A program made the translations under genes and the position numbers. Shown one piece after another: positions 28,189 through 37,735 of a stretch of 64,000 nucleotides of DNA (the stretch's first letter is position 1; the number at the start of each line of letters is the position of its first letter). The notes under the pieces are model-generated. The model was not told where the DNA came from. It did not search any database and was given only the letters and a program-made list of their open reading frames with translations. The DNA is from Streptomyces thinghirensis (GTDB lineage: Bacteria; Actinomycetota; Actinomycetia; Streptomycetales; Streptomycetaceae), in NCBI GenBank assembly GCA_021502835.1, contig JAKFGP010000022.1, positions 25,740 through 89,739 of the forward strand, given 5' to 3'.

Positions 28189-29237
28189 TCAGCGGTTGAT
28201 CGACTGAATTTCCTGGACGACGACCTCTTGGTCGTTGCCGAAGGTCCCGTCGGGCAGATCGCCGCCCGCGCCGCCGCTGCCGGTCCAGGCGACCTCCCAG
28301 GTGACCGTGGCCTGGAGCTTGAAGCTGCCGTCTCCCGAGGAGCGCAGGTACTTGATGCCGCAGGGCGGATTCTGGTCGGCCTTGCCCTTGGCGTACGGCT
28401 CCCCGATCGAACCGTCGTCGTTGATCGTGCACTCGCCGGAGGCGGGGTAGGTCTCGGCGTCCGGTGTGCCCGGCTCCAGCTCGAGCGAGACGGGGGGTGG
28501 CGGTGGTGGTGGCCTGGATGTTCACGCCGCCGACGTCGAGCGACGCCGTGACCGACACCTCGTCGAACTCCGCCTTGTCGAGCCAGGCCCAGGTGGGCAG
28601 GTTGACCTTGGTCGCGTTCGCCGGGGCGAGAGTGACCGCGGTGTCGGGGGACCTTGATCCTGGCGTAGGCGAGTTGGGCGAGGATCTCCGGAGTGACGGC
28701 GTTCTCGACATTCGGCGCTTCGCCGTTCTCGACCCAGAACGTCTGGGTGTCACAGGCGAAGGCCGCCGGGTCGCCCGCTTCGGCGCGCTTCTCGTCCCGA
28801 ACCGAGTCCCACCAGATTCCTTTCCCCGCCTCCTTCTTGTTGAAGTCCTCGTATGGCTCACCGTTGATGTAGTGATCCTGCGAGAGCCGGTACGCCTCAC
28901 CCACTCCACTGGCGTGGGTATGTCCCAGCGCTCGCGGAACTCGTCGGCGAACTCGTCCGGAGTCCACTTGGGCTCGTACCAGCAGGCGGGAGGGCTCCAG
29001 TCTTCCGCGGGCGTGAATCCACCAGGATGTATCCGTTCCGCCTCCGCCGGTCGAACCGGTGAAGACGATGCGGGATTCGAGTGTCTGGCCCCCGTCCCCG
29101 TCGTTGTTGCCCTCGACATCGAACTGGGACCCGCCGGGATCCTTGGCGAGCGCGGTGCCGGACGCGGCGAGCACGCACGTGGCTGCCAAAGCCCCGGCCG
29201 CCGTCGCTATGAGCCGGGCTTTCCTCACTGCACGCAT
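28189..29237 (-). CDS. Secreted four-cysteine protein with CWYEP motif, family S copy (b), frameshifted
   Basis: About 349 residues. ATG 29237 with GGGGGAG upstream, overlapping L(b) by 13 nt. A clear signal peptide (ARLIATAAGALAATCVLAAS) ends GTALAKD. The landmarks match the other copies: SPPACWYEPK, ACDTQTFW, LPTWAWLDKAEF, SGECTIN, PPCGIKYLRSS and the terminal VQEIQSINR. Frame jumps lie near 29030, 28915, 28650 and 28495. It is close to copy (a), sharing almost the whole C-terminal third, so the two arose by recent duplication of the L-S-W block. Confidence 0.88.
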
Positions 29238-29882
29238 GTCTCGCTCCCCCGTACAGAAGTACCGTCGGTCGTCTGCCAGACGCCCCTGTTCCGTCTTCTC
29301 CAGCCGAGTGTTGTACAGCACGTAGGAATCGTCAGTGGCCGGAGCCTTGTCGACCTTTCCGGTCTTGCGGTCCTTGTTGTAGGCCTTTGTCTCGTCGGCG
29401 CAGAAGGAGACACCCGCGGACTTCTCGTCGAAGAGTTCGACCTTGGGATTGAAGTACCGGGTGGTTCCGGTGTACGTGATTCCGGCATCCAGCCACTTCT
29501 GCACCCACTTCACGGAGGTGGTGAGTGCCTTGCCCTCGTAGTAGAAGGTCAGCCCCGGAGTGTCCGTCTTGCCCTGGGTGATGGCATGGTTCATGGCGGT
29601 CTGCGCTCGCGCCGCGTCGGACAGGGCGGCGTCCTTGGCCGCGTCACTCGTCTCCCACTTCTCGAAGACGTCCTTGACACCCTTCGGGAGCGTGATCTCC
29701 GGGCGGTCGGCGGAGTCCGACGCGGCGCCGCTCGGTGCCGTGGCCGCAGGAGAGCTTTCGGTGTCCGCGCCGGCGATCTTGTCGTTGTCCTGGGACTTGT
29801 CGTCCCCGTCTCCACAGGCCGTGAGGAGTAGCGCTGCCGTTGCAGCGAATGCGGTGGCAACGGGCAAAGAACGGCGCTTCAC
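29225..29882 (-). CDS. Lipoprotein, family L copy (b), frameshifted near 3' end
   Basis: About 218 residues, GTG 29882. The signal peptide VKRRSLPVATAFAATAALLL and lipobox LLTAC are nearly identical to L(a). An acidic tether (KIAGADTESS) follows, then TTRYFNPKVELF, SFCADETKAYNKDRKTGKVD and SYVLYNTRLEKTEQ. An indel near 29275 restores GVWQTTDGTSVRGSETCVQ at the end. The last Cys codon overlaps the start codon of S(b). Transcription probably starts from the conserved region shared with L(a). Confidence 0.9.
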
Positions 29883-29946
29883 AGTGGGCTCCCCGTGAGA
29901 CAAAGATTCGGTCAAGAGGTCTGACGGTAGTGCTGGGGTTGTCGGT

Positions 29947-29960
29947 TTCGCCAGAGCGAA
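29947..29960. promoter_or_regulatory. 14-bp inverted repeat upstream of L(b)
   Basis: TTCGCCAGAGCGAA, identical to 23038-23051, 65 nt upstream of the L(b) start. The flanking 90 nt are also alike in both copies, including GTCTCACGGGGAG next to the GTG start. This suggests joint regulation of the two L-S-W units. Confidence 0.6.
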
Positions 29961-30193
29961 CTTCCCTGAAAAGCCTGACAATGCCGGGCGTACCACGCGC
30001 TATGTGGGAGCGGTCGTGTCCTGTCCGTGTCCTGATCGGTGACGGTTCAAGACACACGCACTCGGCCCGGTCGTCGGTCGCCCGACGCTCGACCCTCTCG
30101 ACGTGGGCACTTCCGGCAGGGGCGGGTGCGCCAGGGCTTCCGTCAGCAGAACGGAATGGAGCGATGCCTTTCGGGCCGCGGGGACGTCGGCGG

Positions 30194-31143
30194 TCAAGTG
30201 AACGCTCCCTTGGGCACTTCCACCGTTCGCCACTCCACCCACCGAGCGAGGCGTTCGTCGCGGCCCGCCAGCCACAGCAGGAGATACGGCGCCACCAAGC
30301 CCACTGGCACCATGATCCCCGTGGGCAGGAACCAGCCCAGCTGGGCGGTGCCCAGGCAGGCGGCCAGCAAGGACGTGGCCATGCGGGCGAAGGAGGCCGC
30401 GACCGCCAGTGTCGCCTGGCGGCTCCCCGGGCTTCGCTGCAGCGCCGCGCTGATCGAGGTGCCCACCGCGGTGCCCGAGAAGAAGCCCCAGAGCAGGCCG
30501 CCGGGCAGGAACATGGCGGGTGCGCCCGCGTCCGGGAAGCCGAAGGACAGGCCGCACAGCAGGCCCGCGAAGGCTCCGCCGAAGCCGCAGACGAGGACGG
30601 CCGTACCGGCCAGGTGGGCGCGTATCCGCTCGGCCACGGTCAGACCGTCGGCACCGGGCACCATCGGGAAGACGGAGCCCGAGCACACGGCGAACAGGGG
30701 GTGGGCTCAGCACGAGGAGCAGAGCCGCGCCGAACAGGCCGTCGGTCTTTCCGGGGCTGTCGGAGGCAGGGAAGATGCCTTCCACTTGCCAGGCTGCCGC
30801 CGCCAGCAGCACGGTGATCAGCCACTGGGCTGCCAGCAACACCCAACCCGCACCGATCCTCGCCCGTCGCAGCCACGCCACCGGCGCCTGCAGCAGGCCG
30901 GCGAGGGGGCATTGCTACGAGGAACCAGGCGACGATGAACGCCTCCATGCCACGGCCCGTTGTCCGGGCGCGTTCGAAGAGGGCAGGCGAGGAGGACAGC
31001 CCGAACCGTTCCGGTGTCGCGACCAGCGCGATGGTAAGGGCGAGTGCTCCCGCGATCGCCGTCGCGCCCGCCGCGATTCGCAGGGCGTTGACCCGGGAGC
31101 GCGCGGCGTCGGTCCCCGTGCGTGCGTCAGACGTCCGGCTCAC
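30194..31143 (-). CDS. Multi-pass membrane protein, frameshifted
   Basis: About 316 residues. The GTG 31143 overlaps the lipoprotein stop (GTGA). A soluble start (VSRTSDARTGTDAARSRVNA) precedes about seven or eight hydrophobic helices, for example AAGATAIAGALALTIALVAT, AAQWLITVLLAAAAWQ, FGGAFAGLLCGLSFGF and TGIMVPVGLVAPYLLLWLAG. Indels near 30915 and 30700. Several helices are Gly/Ala-rich with few charged residues. It is coupled to the lipoprotein upstream, so the two probably work together at the membrane. Family not recognised. Confidence 0.8.
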
Positions 31144-31897
31144 CCCCAGCTTCCCGTTCCCCAGCTTTCCGTTCTGCGCCTTCACCACCGCCGTCGGCAG
31201 CTTCGCGTCGCTCGGCTTGGAGTTCGCGATGGCGCTGCCGTCGACCGAGAAGTACACGGCGAGGACGTCGCCGCTGCGCACGGCCTGGGTGTGCACGGTG
31301 TGGGTGACGCCACGGAACGTCAGCGTGGAACGGAACCCGAGGGGACTCGTCGCCGGCCGCCGCCACCGGCTTCTCGGCGGTCACCGAGTCGTACGCGCTC
31401 GTGTTCTCGTCGGACTTGGCCGTGAAGCCGCCACCGCAGGCGTCCACCGCCTTCGACAGGCCGGACATCGCGGACTCGGCGCCGCCGGACTCGTACGTCG
31501 TGAGCGTTACGTACGTGAACGCGCCGATGTTCGCGCCACCGCTGTCGACGACTCGCGTGAGGTCGGCCTGGGGTTCTCCGAGCGGGAGTTGGTTCATGGC
31601 CAGGGCCAGCGGGGCGCAGGCGGGCTTGTCCACCGTGACCTCCCTTCGCCGACTTGGCGAACACGAACTCGTCGTCGGGCTCCGTGACCTTCCTGTCGCC
31701 GGGGGCGTCCGCCTGCGTGATGGCGAGCTGCTGCAGCCGCTCCTCCGGCGTCGCCTGCTGCTCCTGCTGTTCCTGCGACGCGGTCGCCGCCGGCTTGTCC
31801 GCGTCCGAACCGGAGCGGAGTCCCCGCCACAGGCGGTGAGCGCGGCGAGGGAGAGCAGGGAGAGGGCGGAGAGGGCTGCCCTGGTGGGTCGGTTCAT
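31140..31897 (-). CDS. Lipoprotein coupled to membrane protein, frameshifted
   Basis: About 250 residues, ATG 31897. The signal peptide ALSALSLLSLAALTACGGDS has lipobox L-T-A-C. A Gln/Glu-rich linker (SQEQQEQQATPEERLQQLAI) leads to a folded domain with one internal Cys pair (PACAPLALAMNQ and VDACGGGF) and TYVTLTTYESGG. It ends QNGKLGNGKLG, where one extra G hides the TGA. Indels near 31825, 31640, 31345 and 31145. It lies divergent from the Tad pilus operon, 585 nt away. Pattern and length recall PknH-like or LpqN-like extracytoplasmic sensor domains, but this is weak. Confidence 0.82.
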
Positions 31898-32482
31898 GGG
31901 GTTCCTTGAGATGTGTGGGGGAGAGGGGGCAGCAAGGAACGGTCCGGGTCCGGGTCCGGGCGGTGACTGTCAGAGGCCCGAGCTCCCCGCCCCGTGTTGT
32001 CCACGTGCTGCCCCGGGTCACGGATCCGAGCGAAGATCATGGCATGGGGATCCGGTCCCCCACGGGCTCTCTCGTGAGTGAATCGTGCAGGCATCATGGC
32101 CGCGCCGTGACGAACGGCACCCGAAGGGGTGTCTCGGCGTATTGGTTCGTGATTCGCGAGCGCACAGTCGAGTTGCCCGGTCACGAGGCCGTGCTCAAGG
32201 GGGCTCTTGATGTGTGCAGTTGCAGACGGGTAATGGTGGCGGGGCGGTGCTTCAGAGGGCGGGCGCGCCTTGAGGGGGCTTATGTGCTGCTGGTACGGTG
32301 CGATGGCTTGACACTCGCCTTCAGCGCTCGGTATTCGCCCAGGTCGGACAGGTACGTCAGGGGGTGTCCCCGGACGTCACCAGTCAGGCAGGCGCGGGTG
32401 AAGTGTCTGAATTTGCAGGTTATTCCGCGTACTCGAGCAGTACGTGACAGTCGATTTTCTTGGTTGTACGGGGAGCGGTTGC
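31898..32482. other. 585-nt divergent intergenic region before the pilus operon
   Basis: No convincing gene is present. It probably holds the promoters of the lipoprotein (minus) and of the Tad operon (plus). One vegetative-type candidate is listed at 32308-32337. No RNA gene, riboswitch or long repeat was seen. Confidence 0.6.
32308..32337 (+). promoter_or_regulatory. Candidate sigma-70-type promoter of the Tad operon
   Basis: TTGACA (32308-32313), an 18-nt spacer and TATTCG (32332-32337), about 145 nt upstream of the first pilus gene. The -35 box is a perfect consensus; the -10 box is weaker. Confidence 0.45.
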
Positions 32483-33208
32483 GTGAAGATCCAGGAGCGT
32501 ACGGGGGCGGGCGCGGGACGTTCCGCGGCTCCGGCTCAGCCGACGGTCGGCGACCGGCTTCCCCAGCCCTCCTCGCGAGCGCAAACCGGCGCTGGCCGCG
32601 CTGGCGGTGCTGCTGATCCTGCTGGGCGCGCTGGGCGCGACGATGCTGGTGCTGCGGGTCGGGGACCGGGTCGAGGTCGTCAAGGTGACGGCGGACATCC
32701 AGGCCGGCGAGTCCATCGGCGACAACGCCACATCCGTCATGGTCGCGGCCGACGACAGCATCAACTACGTCGAGTGGACGAAGCTCGAGGCACTCAAGGA
32801 CCTGAAGGCCAAGTCCACGATCTACAAGGACACGGTCGTGATGGGGCAGATGTTCGCCGCGGGGAGGCGCTTCCCGCAGGCAAGGCGTCCGTGGGCCTCG
32901 CCCTCAAGGAGGGCCAGTACCCGACGGGCATCAAGCCGGGTGACATCGTCGCCGCCTACCGCACCGGCGCGAACAACTCCGGCTCCTCCGGTTCCTCGGA
33001 CTCCTCCGACAGCGACGCGTCGTCCTCCGCCTCGGGTGGGGCCATCGTCACCGATGCCCGCGTGACCGCCGTCAAGGGCGAAGGCGACTCCACCGTCACC
33101 ACCGGCAACAAGGCCGTCACCGTTCTCGTCGACGAAGGCGACGCCGCCGCTCTCGCCTCGGCGGCCGCCGCCGGCGAGGTCGCCGTCGTACGCGTCCCCG
33201 GCAAGTAG
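32483..33208 (+). CDS. Flp pilus assembly protein CpaB/RcpC-like (SAF domain), frameshifted
   Basis: First gene of the Tad operon. GTG 32483 (VKIQERTGAGAG). A single membrane helix (ALAALAVLLILLGALGATML) leads to a SAF domain (VKVTADIQAGESIGDNATSV) and a C-terminal domain (VGLALKEGQYPTGIKPGDIV). CpaB/RcpC proteins line or gate the secretin-like channel; in Gram-positives the role is likely cell-wall guidance. A low-complexity Ser/Asp tract (SGSSGSSDSSDSDASSSAS) interrupts the C-terminal domain. Indels near 32570 and 32865. It precedes TadZ by 18 nt. Confidence 0.87.
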   Translation: MKIQERTGAGAGRSAAPAQPTVGDRLPQPSSRAQTGAGRAGGAADPAGRAGRDDAGAAGRGPGRGRQGDGGHPGRRVHRRQRHIRHGRGRRQHQLRRVDEARGTQGPEGQVHDLQGHGRDGADVRRGEALPAGKASVGLALKEGQYPTGIKPGDIVAAYRTGANNSGSSGSSDSSDSDASSSASGGAIVTDARVTAVKGEGDSTVTTGNKAVTVLVDEGDAAALASAAAAGEVAVVRVPGK

Positions 33209-33226
33209 AAGGCGACCCCCGCAGCC

Positions 33227-34084
33227 ATGGCCCTCATCGCCCTCGCCGCCGACAAGGGTTCCCCCGGCGTCACCACCGCGGCCGTCGCCCTCGCGGCGGT
33301 CTGGCCGCGCCGCGTCCTGCTCGCCGAGACCGATCCGGCGGGCGGCGACCTGGTGTACCGGTCCGCAGCCGCGCACGGCGGTCCGCTCAACCCCAACACC
33401 GGCATGCTGTCGATCGCCGCCACCGCGCGGCGCGGCCTCGTGCCCGACCAGCTCTGGGACCACGTACAGCCGCTCAGCGGCGGCCTCGAAGTCCTCGTCG
33501 GCCTCGGCAACTCCGAGCAGGCCGCCGGTCTCGCGGGCCTGTGGCCCACCCTCGGCCGGGCCTTCGCCTCCCTCGCCGACTCCCCGAACGCGCCCGCCGA
33601 CGTCATCGCCGACTGCGGCCGTGTCAGCGGGGACACCCCGGCCGCGGAACTGTTCCCGCACGCCGCGCTCGTACTCCTCATCTCCCGTACCGAGCCGGAG
33701 GCCATCGCCCGCGTCCGCGACCGCGCCGCCGCCCTCTCCACCAAGCTGCACGGCGGCCCGCGCGGCGCCGCGAGCCTCGGCATGCCGATGATCGGCGTCG
33801 TGCTCGTCGCCGACACGAACAACGCCGCCAAGCTTTCGGGCCAGGTCAACGACATGCTCGTGCACGCGCAGACCGGCGCCCGCGTGGTCGGCACGATCGC
33901 CGACGACCCGGCCGGCGCCGACCAGCTGGCCGGACGCAAGCGGGGACGGCTGGAGAAGTCGCTGCTCATCCGCTCCGCCCGCAAGGTCACCTCGGACCTG
34001 TACCAGCAGTTCGGCGCCGCCTGGTCCGTGCCCACCGGACCCGCCGGCACCGGCATGACCGGCCACGCGGGGGCCGGCCGATGA
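33227..34084 (+). CDS. TadZ/CpaE-like MinD-family protein
   Basis: Intact 285-residue protein starting MALIALAADKGSPGVTT. The deviant Walker A of MinD proteins (KGGxGKT/S) is altered to KGSPGVTT, without the usual lysine before Thr. The downstream ETDPAGGDL (A' region) and VIADCGRVSG (Walker B region) remain. TadZ proteins place the pilus machinery at the cell pole or another site, and loss of catalytic residues is known in that group. The stop overlaps the CpaF start (ATGA). Confidence 0.88.
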   Translation: MALIALAADKGSPGVTTAAVALAAVWPRRVLLAETDPAGGDLVYRSAAAHGGPLNPNTGMLSIAATARRGLVPDQLWDHVQPLSGGLEVLVGLGNSEQAAGLAGLWPTLGRAFASLADSPNAPADVIADCGRVSGDTPAAELFPHAALVLLISRTEPEAIARVRDRAAALSTKLHGGPRGAASLGMPMIGVVLVADTNNAAKLSGQVNDMLVHAQTGARVVGTIADDPAGADQLAGRKRGRLEKSLLIRSARKVTSDLYQQFGAAWSVPTGPAGTGMTGHAGAGR

Positions 34085-35388
34085 CCGCTGTCGACCACTC
34101 GTTGGTCAAGCGGTTCCGCCAGGACGCCGGCGACCGCATCTCCGAGCAGCGCCGCCAGGACCAGGTCAGCGGCGTCACGCCGATGTCCACCGAGGACGAG
34201 CGGCAGTACGCGCGCGCCGTCATCGCGCAGATCCTGGAGGAGTACGCCCGCGCCGAGATCAACGCCGGGCGTACGCCGCTGGACGCGGAGACGGAGGAGC
34301 AGTACGCCGCCGCCGTGCACGCCGCGCTGTTCGGCGTCGGGCGGCTCCAGCCGCTCCTCGACGACCCCGAGGTCGAGAACATCGACATCAACGGCTGCGA
34401 CCACGTCTTCGTCGGCTACTCCGACGGACGCGAGGAGCGCGGCGAGCCGGTCGCCGAGACCGACGAGGAGCTCATCGAGCTGATCCAGATCCTCGGCGCC
34501 TACTCGGGTCTGTCGTCCCGCCCCTTCGACTCCGCCAACCCGCAGCTGGACCTCAGACTGCCGGACGGTTCGCGTCTGTCGGCGGTCATGGACGTCGCCC
34601 GTCGCCCGGCGCTGTCCATCCGCCGCGCGCGCATGGGCAAGGTCTTCATCTCCGACCTGGTCGGCAACGGCACCCTCGCCCCCGAACTCGGCCACTTCCT
34701 GGCCTGCGCCGTCCGCGCCCGCAAGAACATCATGATCGCGGGCGCCACGAACGCCGGCAAGACGACGCTGCTGCGCGCCCTCGCCAACGAGATCCCCCCG
34801 CACGAGCGGCTCATCACGGTCGAGCGAGCCCTGGAGCTCGGCCTCGACACCTTCCCCGACCTCCACCCCAACGTGGTGGCGTTCGAGCGAGCGGCTGCCC
34901 AACTCCGAGGGCCAGGGCACGATCAGCATGGCGGAACTGGTCCGCCGTTCCCTTGTATGAACCCCTCCCGCGTCATCGTCGGTGAGGTGCTCGGCGACGA
35001 GATCGTGACCATGCTGAACGCGATGTCACAGGGCAACGACGGCTCGCTGTCCACGATCCACGCCAACAGCTCGCACGAGGTCTTCAACCGTATTTCGACG
35101 TACGCCCTCCAGGCCACGGAGCGGCTGCCGATCGAGGCCAGCCAGATGCTGGTGGCCGGCGCCGTCAACTTCGTCGTCTTCATCCAGCGGCGCAACAACT
35201 TCCAGAGCGGCGGACGGCTCCAGCGCATGGTCACCTCGGTCCGCGAGGTGAACGGCGTCGACGGCTGCGTGCTGTCCAGCGAGGTCTTCGCGGAGACGCC
35301 CGACGGCCGGGTCGTACCGCACGCCCCCATAGCCTGCCTGGAGGAACTCATCGCCTACGGCTACCGGCCCAACGGAACGTGGGGGTGA
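34081..35388 (+). CDS. CpaF/TadA secretion ATPase, with a compensated frameshift patch
   Basis: Hexameric motor ATPase that powers Tad pilus extension and retraction; 435 residues, ATG 34081. Landmarks: the N-terminal helical domain, then DDPEVENIDINGCDHVFVGY, Walker A GATNAGKTT (about 34741), RVIVGEVLGDE (Walker B, about 34972) and STIHANSS (His box, about 35055). The frame is open throughout, but 34884-34960 is read out of phase. The correct frame there gives ERLPNSEGQGTISMAELVRR, so two opposite indels hide a conserved Asp/Glu-box region. Overlaps TadB by four bases. Confidence 0.94.
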   Translation: MTAVDHSLVKRFRQDAGDRISEQRRQDQVSGVTPMSTEDERQYARAVIAQILEEYARAEINAGRTPLDAETEEQYAAAVHAALFGVGRLQPLLDDPEVENIDINGCDHVFVGYSDGREERGEPVAETDEELIELIQILGAYSGLSSRPFDSANPQLDLRLPDGSRLSAVMDVARRPALSIRRARMGKVFISDLVGNGTLAPELGHFLACAVRARKNIMIAGATNAGKTTLLRALANEIPPHERLITVERALELGLDTFPDLHPNVVAFERAAAQLRGPGHDQHGGTGPPFPCMNPSRVIVGEVLGDEIVTMLNAMSQGNDGSLSTIHANSSHEVFNRISTYALQATERLPIEASQMLVAGAVNFVVFIQRRNNFQSGGRLQRMVTSVREVNGVDGCVLSSEVFAETPDGRVVPHAPIACLEELIAYGYRPNGTWG

Positions 35389-36439
35389 CGGACATGACGA
35401 AGCCCACGACTCTGGCCGCGCTGGACTCGCTCAGCTCCATGGGCGGCCTGTTCTCCACCACGGTCCTGTACGCGCTCGGTTGCGGCGTCGCCGTCGGCGG
35501 CGGACTCGCCCTCCTCCTGGTCGCCGTACGCGGACTGCCCGCCAAGCCCGAGCACGAGAAGCGCCAGGCCAGCGAGCGGGCCAACGAACTGATCCGCTGG
35601 GCGGGCCGGCGCGGCTCCCTGGCGGCCATCGTCGGCCTCGTCGTCCTGCTCCTCACCCGCTGGGCGGTGCTGGGCATCGCGGCCGGCATCCTCGTCTTCT
35701 TCTGGGACCGCCTCTTCGGCGGTGCCGCCGAGGAACGCGCCGCCATGAAGCGGGTGGAGGCCCTCGCCTCCTGGACGGAGTCGCTGCGCGACACCATCGC
35801 GGGCGCGGTCGGCCTGGAGCAGGCCATCCCGGCCTCCGCCCGCGCCGCCGCCCCGGTCCTGCGCCCGCACCTGGACGCCCTGGTCGACCGGCTGCGCTCC
35901 CGCACGCCGCTGCCGGAGGCACTCCAGCACCTCGCCGACGAGATCGACGACGCTTCCGCCGAATCATCGTCGCGGCGCTGATCCTCAACGCGCGCCTGCG
36001 CGGTCCGGGCCTGCGCCAGGTGCTCGGCGCGCTCGCCAAGTCGGCGCGCGAGGAGGTCGACATGCGCCAGCGCGTGATGGCCCAGCGCGCTCGACCCGCC
36101 GTTCCGTCCAGATCGTCGTGGCGGTGTCGGTCCTCTTCGTCCTCGGACTGTCCATCTTCAACCGGGACTTCGTCGAGCCGTACGGCTCGCCCGTGGGCCA
36201 GCTCGTACTGGCCTGTGTGTGCGGGCTGTTCGCGCTGGGGTTCTGGTGGATGCGTAAGTTGTCGACCATCGAGACGCCCGACCGCTTCCTGGTCCGGGAC
36301 GGCTCCGACGTGCAGTTCGTGCGTCCCCGCACACCGGGTCGATCGGGCCGGCCCGGTCAGCCGGGTCAGCTCCGCGCAGCGGCTGCCGCAACCGTCCCAG
36401 CCGTCGCAGGCGTCTGGGGACGAGGGGGTACGACGATGA
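35385..36439 (+). CDS. TadB-like pilus inner-membrane platform protein, frameshifted
   Basis: T2SS-F domain protein anchoring the pilus ATPase. The GTG 35385 overlaps the CpaF stop (GTGA); ATG 35394 is an alternative. Two N-terminal helices (VLYALGCGVAVGGGLALLLV and AAIVGLVVLLLTRWAVLGI), a cytoplasmic T2SS-F half with LASWTESLRDTIAGAVGLEQ, and two C-terminal helices (IVVAVSVLFVLGLSIF and LVLACVCGLFALGFWWM). Frame jumps near 35955, 36095 and 36345. The repaired end DEGVRR overlaps the TadC start (ATGA). About 350 residues. Confidence 0.88.
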
Positions 36440-37355
36440 ACCTGACAATGCCGGTACTGGTCGGCGCCGTCATCGGCCTGGGCGTCTACGCCCTGGTTCG
36501 CGCCCCTGATGCCGAGCAGACGGAGCCCGGTCCAGCAGGTCGCACGGATCGACGCGATGCGGGCACGGGGGCGGCGTACGAGTCGACCCGCGTGGCGAAG
36601 GACACCAGCCGCCTCGGCTCGCTGCGCGCCCAGGTCGGCGCACGCGTCGCCGAGTTGTACATGCAGCAGGGCTGGGAACTGCGGTCGCTGCGCGCGGACC
36701 TGGCGGTGCTGGACCGCAGCTGGGAGAAGTTCCTGGCGACGAAGGCGCTGCTGGCCGTGGGCGGCCTGTTCTTCGGTCCGCTCCTGTTCGCCATCGTCTG
36801 GCAGCTGGGCTTCGGCGACAGCCCGATCATCCCGGTCTGGCTGGCCCTGCTCTGCGCGGCGCTCTTCTTCTTCCTCCCCGACCTGGAGGTACGCCGGGAC
36901 GCCGCCGACAAGCGCCGTGACCTGCGGCGCGTGATCGGCGCGTACCTGGACCTGGTGTCCATGAGCCTGGCCGGCGGACGCGGTCTGCCCGAGGCCCTGA
37001 TGGCGGCGGCGGAGGTGTCGGACGGCTGGGCGACCCACCGCATCCGCAACGCCCTGTCCGACGCGCGCATCACGGGCACCAGCCAGGGCAGGCGCTGGGG
37101 CAGCTGGGCGAGGACCTGGGCGTCGAGGAGCTCAAGGACCTCTCCGCCTCGCTCGCCCTGGTGGCCGACGACGGAGCCAAGGTCCGCGAGTCCACTCGCC
37201 TCCCGCGCCGAGACCATGCGGCACCGCGAACTCGCCGAGATCGAGGGCAGCGCGGGTGAGAAGTCCCAGTCGATGCTCGTGGCCAGCTCCTGCTGTGCGC
37301 CGGGTTCCTGGTGTTCCTGATCTATCCGGCGGCGATGCGGGTGTTTCAGGTGTGA
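36436..37355 (+). CDS. TadC-like pilus inner-membrane platform protein, frameshifted
   Basis: Second T2SS-F domain partner of TadB. ATG 36436 (MNLTMPVLVGAVIGLGVYAL). Helices at the start, near 36745-36870 (LLAVGGLFFGPLLFAIVW and IIPVWLALLCAALFFFLPDL) and at the C-terminus (LLLCAGFLVFLIYPAAMRVF). The T2SS-F domain carries DLVSMSLAGGRGLPEAL. Indels near 37082, 37190 and 37288; stop 37353-37355. Spacing to the pilin gene is 86 nt. Confidence 0.88.
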
Positions 37356-37441
37356 CGCAGCTTCGACGCAGCTTTCTCAGCTTCGCTTCAGCAGCTCCGA
37401 GCCGCTTCGCTCCCAGAACTGACACGAGAGGACAACTCACC

Positions 37442-37694
37442 ATGAACGGACGGAACTTCCGCACCGGCATCCCGGCCGTGGACTTCCTGGTCACCTTCCT
37501 GCAGGGCCGCGTGGAGCGTGCCCGCTCCGGCGAGCTGGACCGCGAGCGCGTCCGCGGTCGAGTGGGTCATCATCTCGGCGGTCGTCGTCGCGATCGTCGG
37601 CGTGGTGGCCGCCATCATCAGCCAGGCGCTGGACAAGGGTGCCACCAAGGTCGGCGAGTGCATCGAGGGCGCCGACGCGAGCGGCACCTGCTGA
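37442..37694 (+). CDS. Flp-type pilin-like small membrane protein, frameshifted
   Basis: About 84 residues, likely the major pilin. ATG 37442. A hydrophilic leader of about 40 residues (MNGRNFRTGIPAVDFLVTFL ... ARSGELDRERV) precedes an EWVIISAVVVAIVGVVAAII helix, as in the class IVb Flp pilins. A Glu before the hydrophobic helix fits cleavage by the A24 prepilin peptidase encoded at 51520. Two Cys residues near the end (ECIEGADASGTC) could form a disulfide. One indel near 37557. Confidence 0.82.
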
Positions 37695-37735
37695 TCGGAC
37701 TCGGACTCGGATTCGGACGTACGGGGTACACGGGG

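Noticed and set aside
32822..34929. Long minus-strand open frames opposite the pilus genes
   Set aside because: Low-complexity Gly/Val/Ala-rich translations typical of antisense frames; the plus strand has complete TadZ and CpaF motifs.
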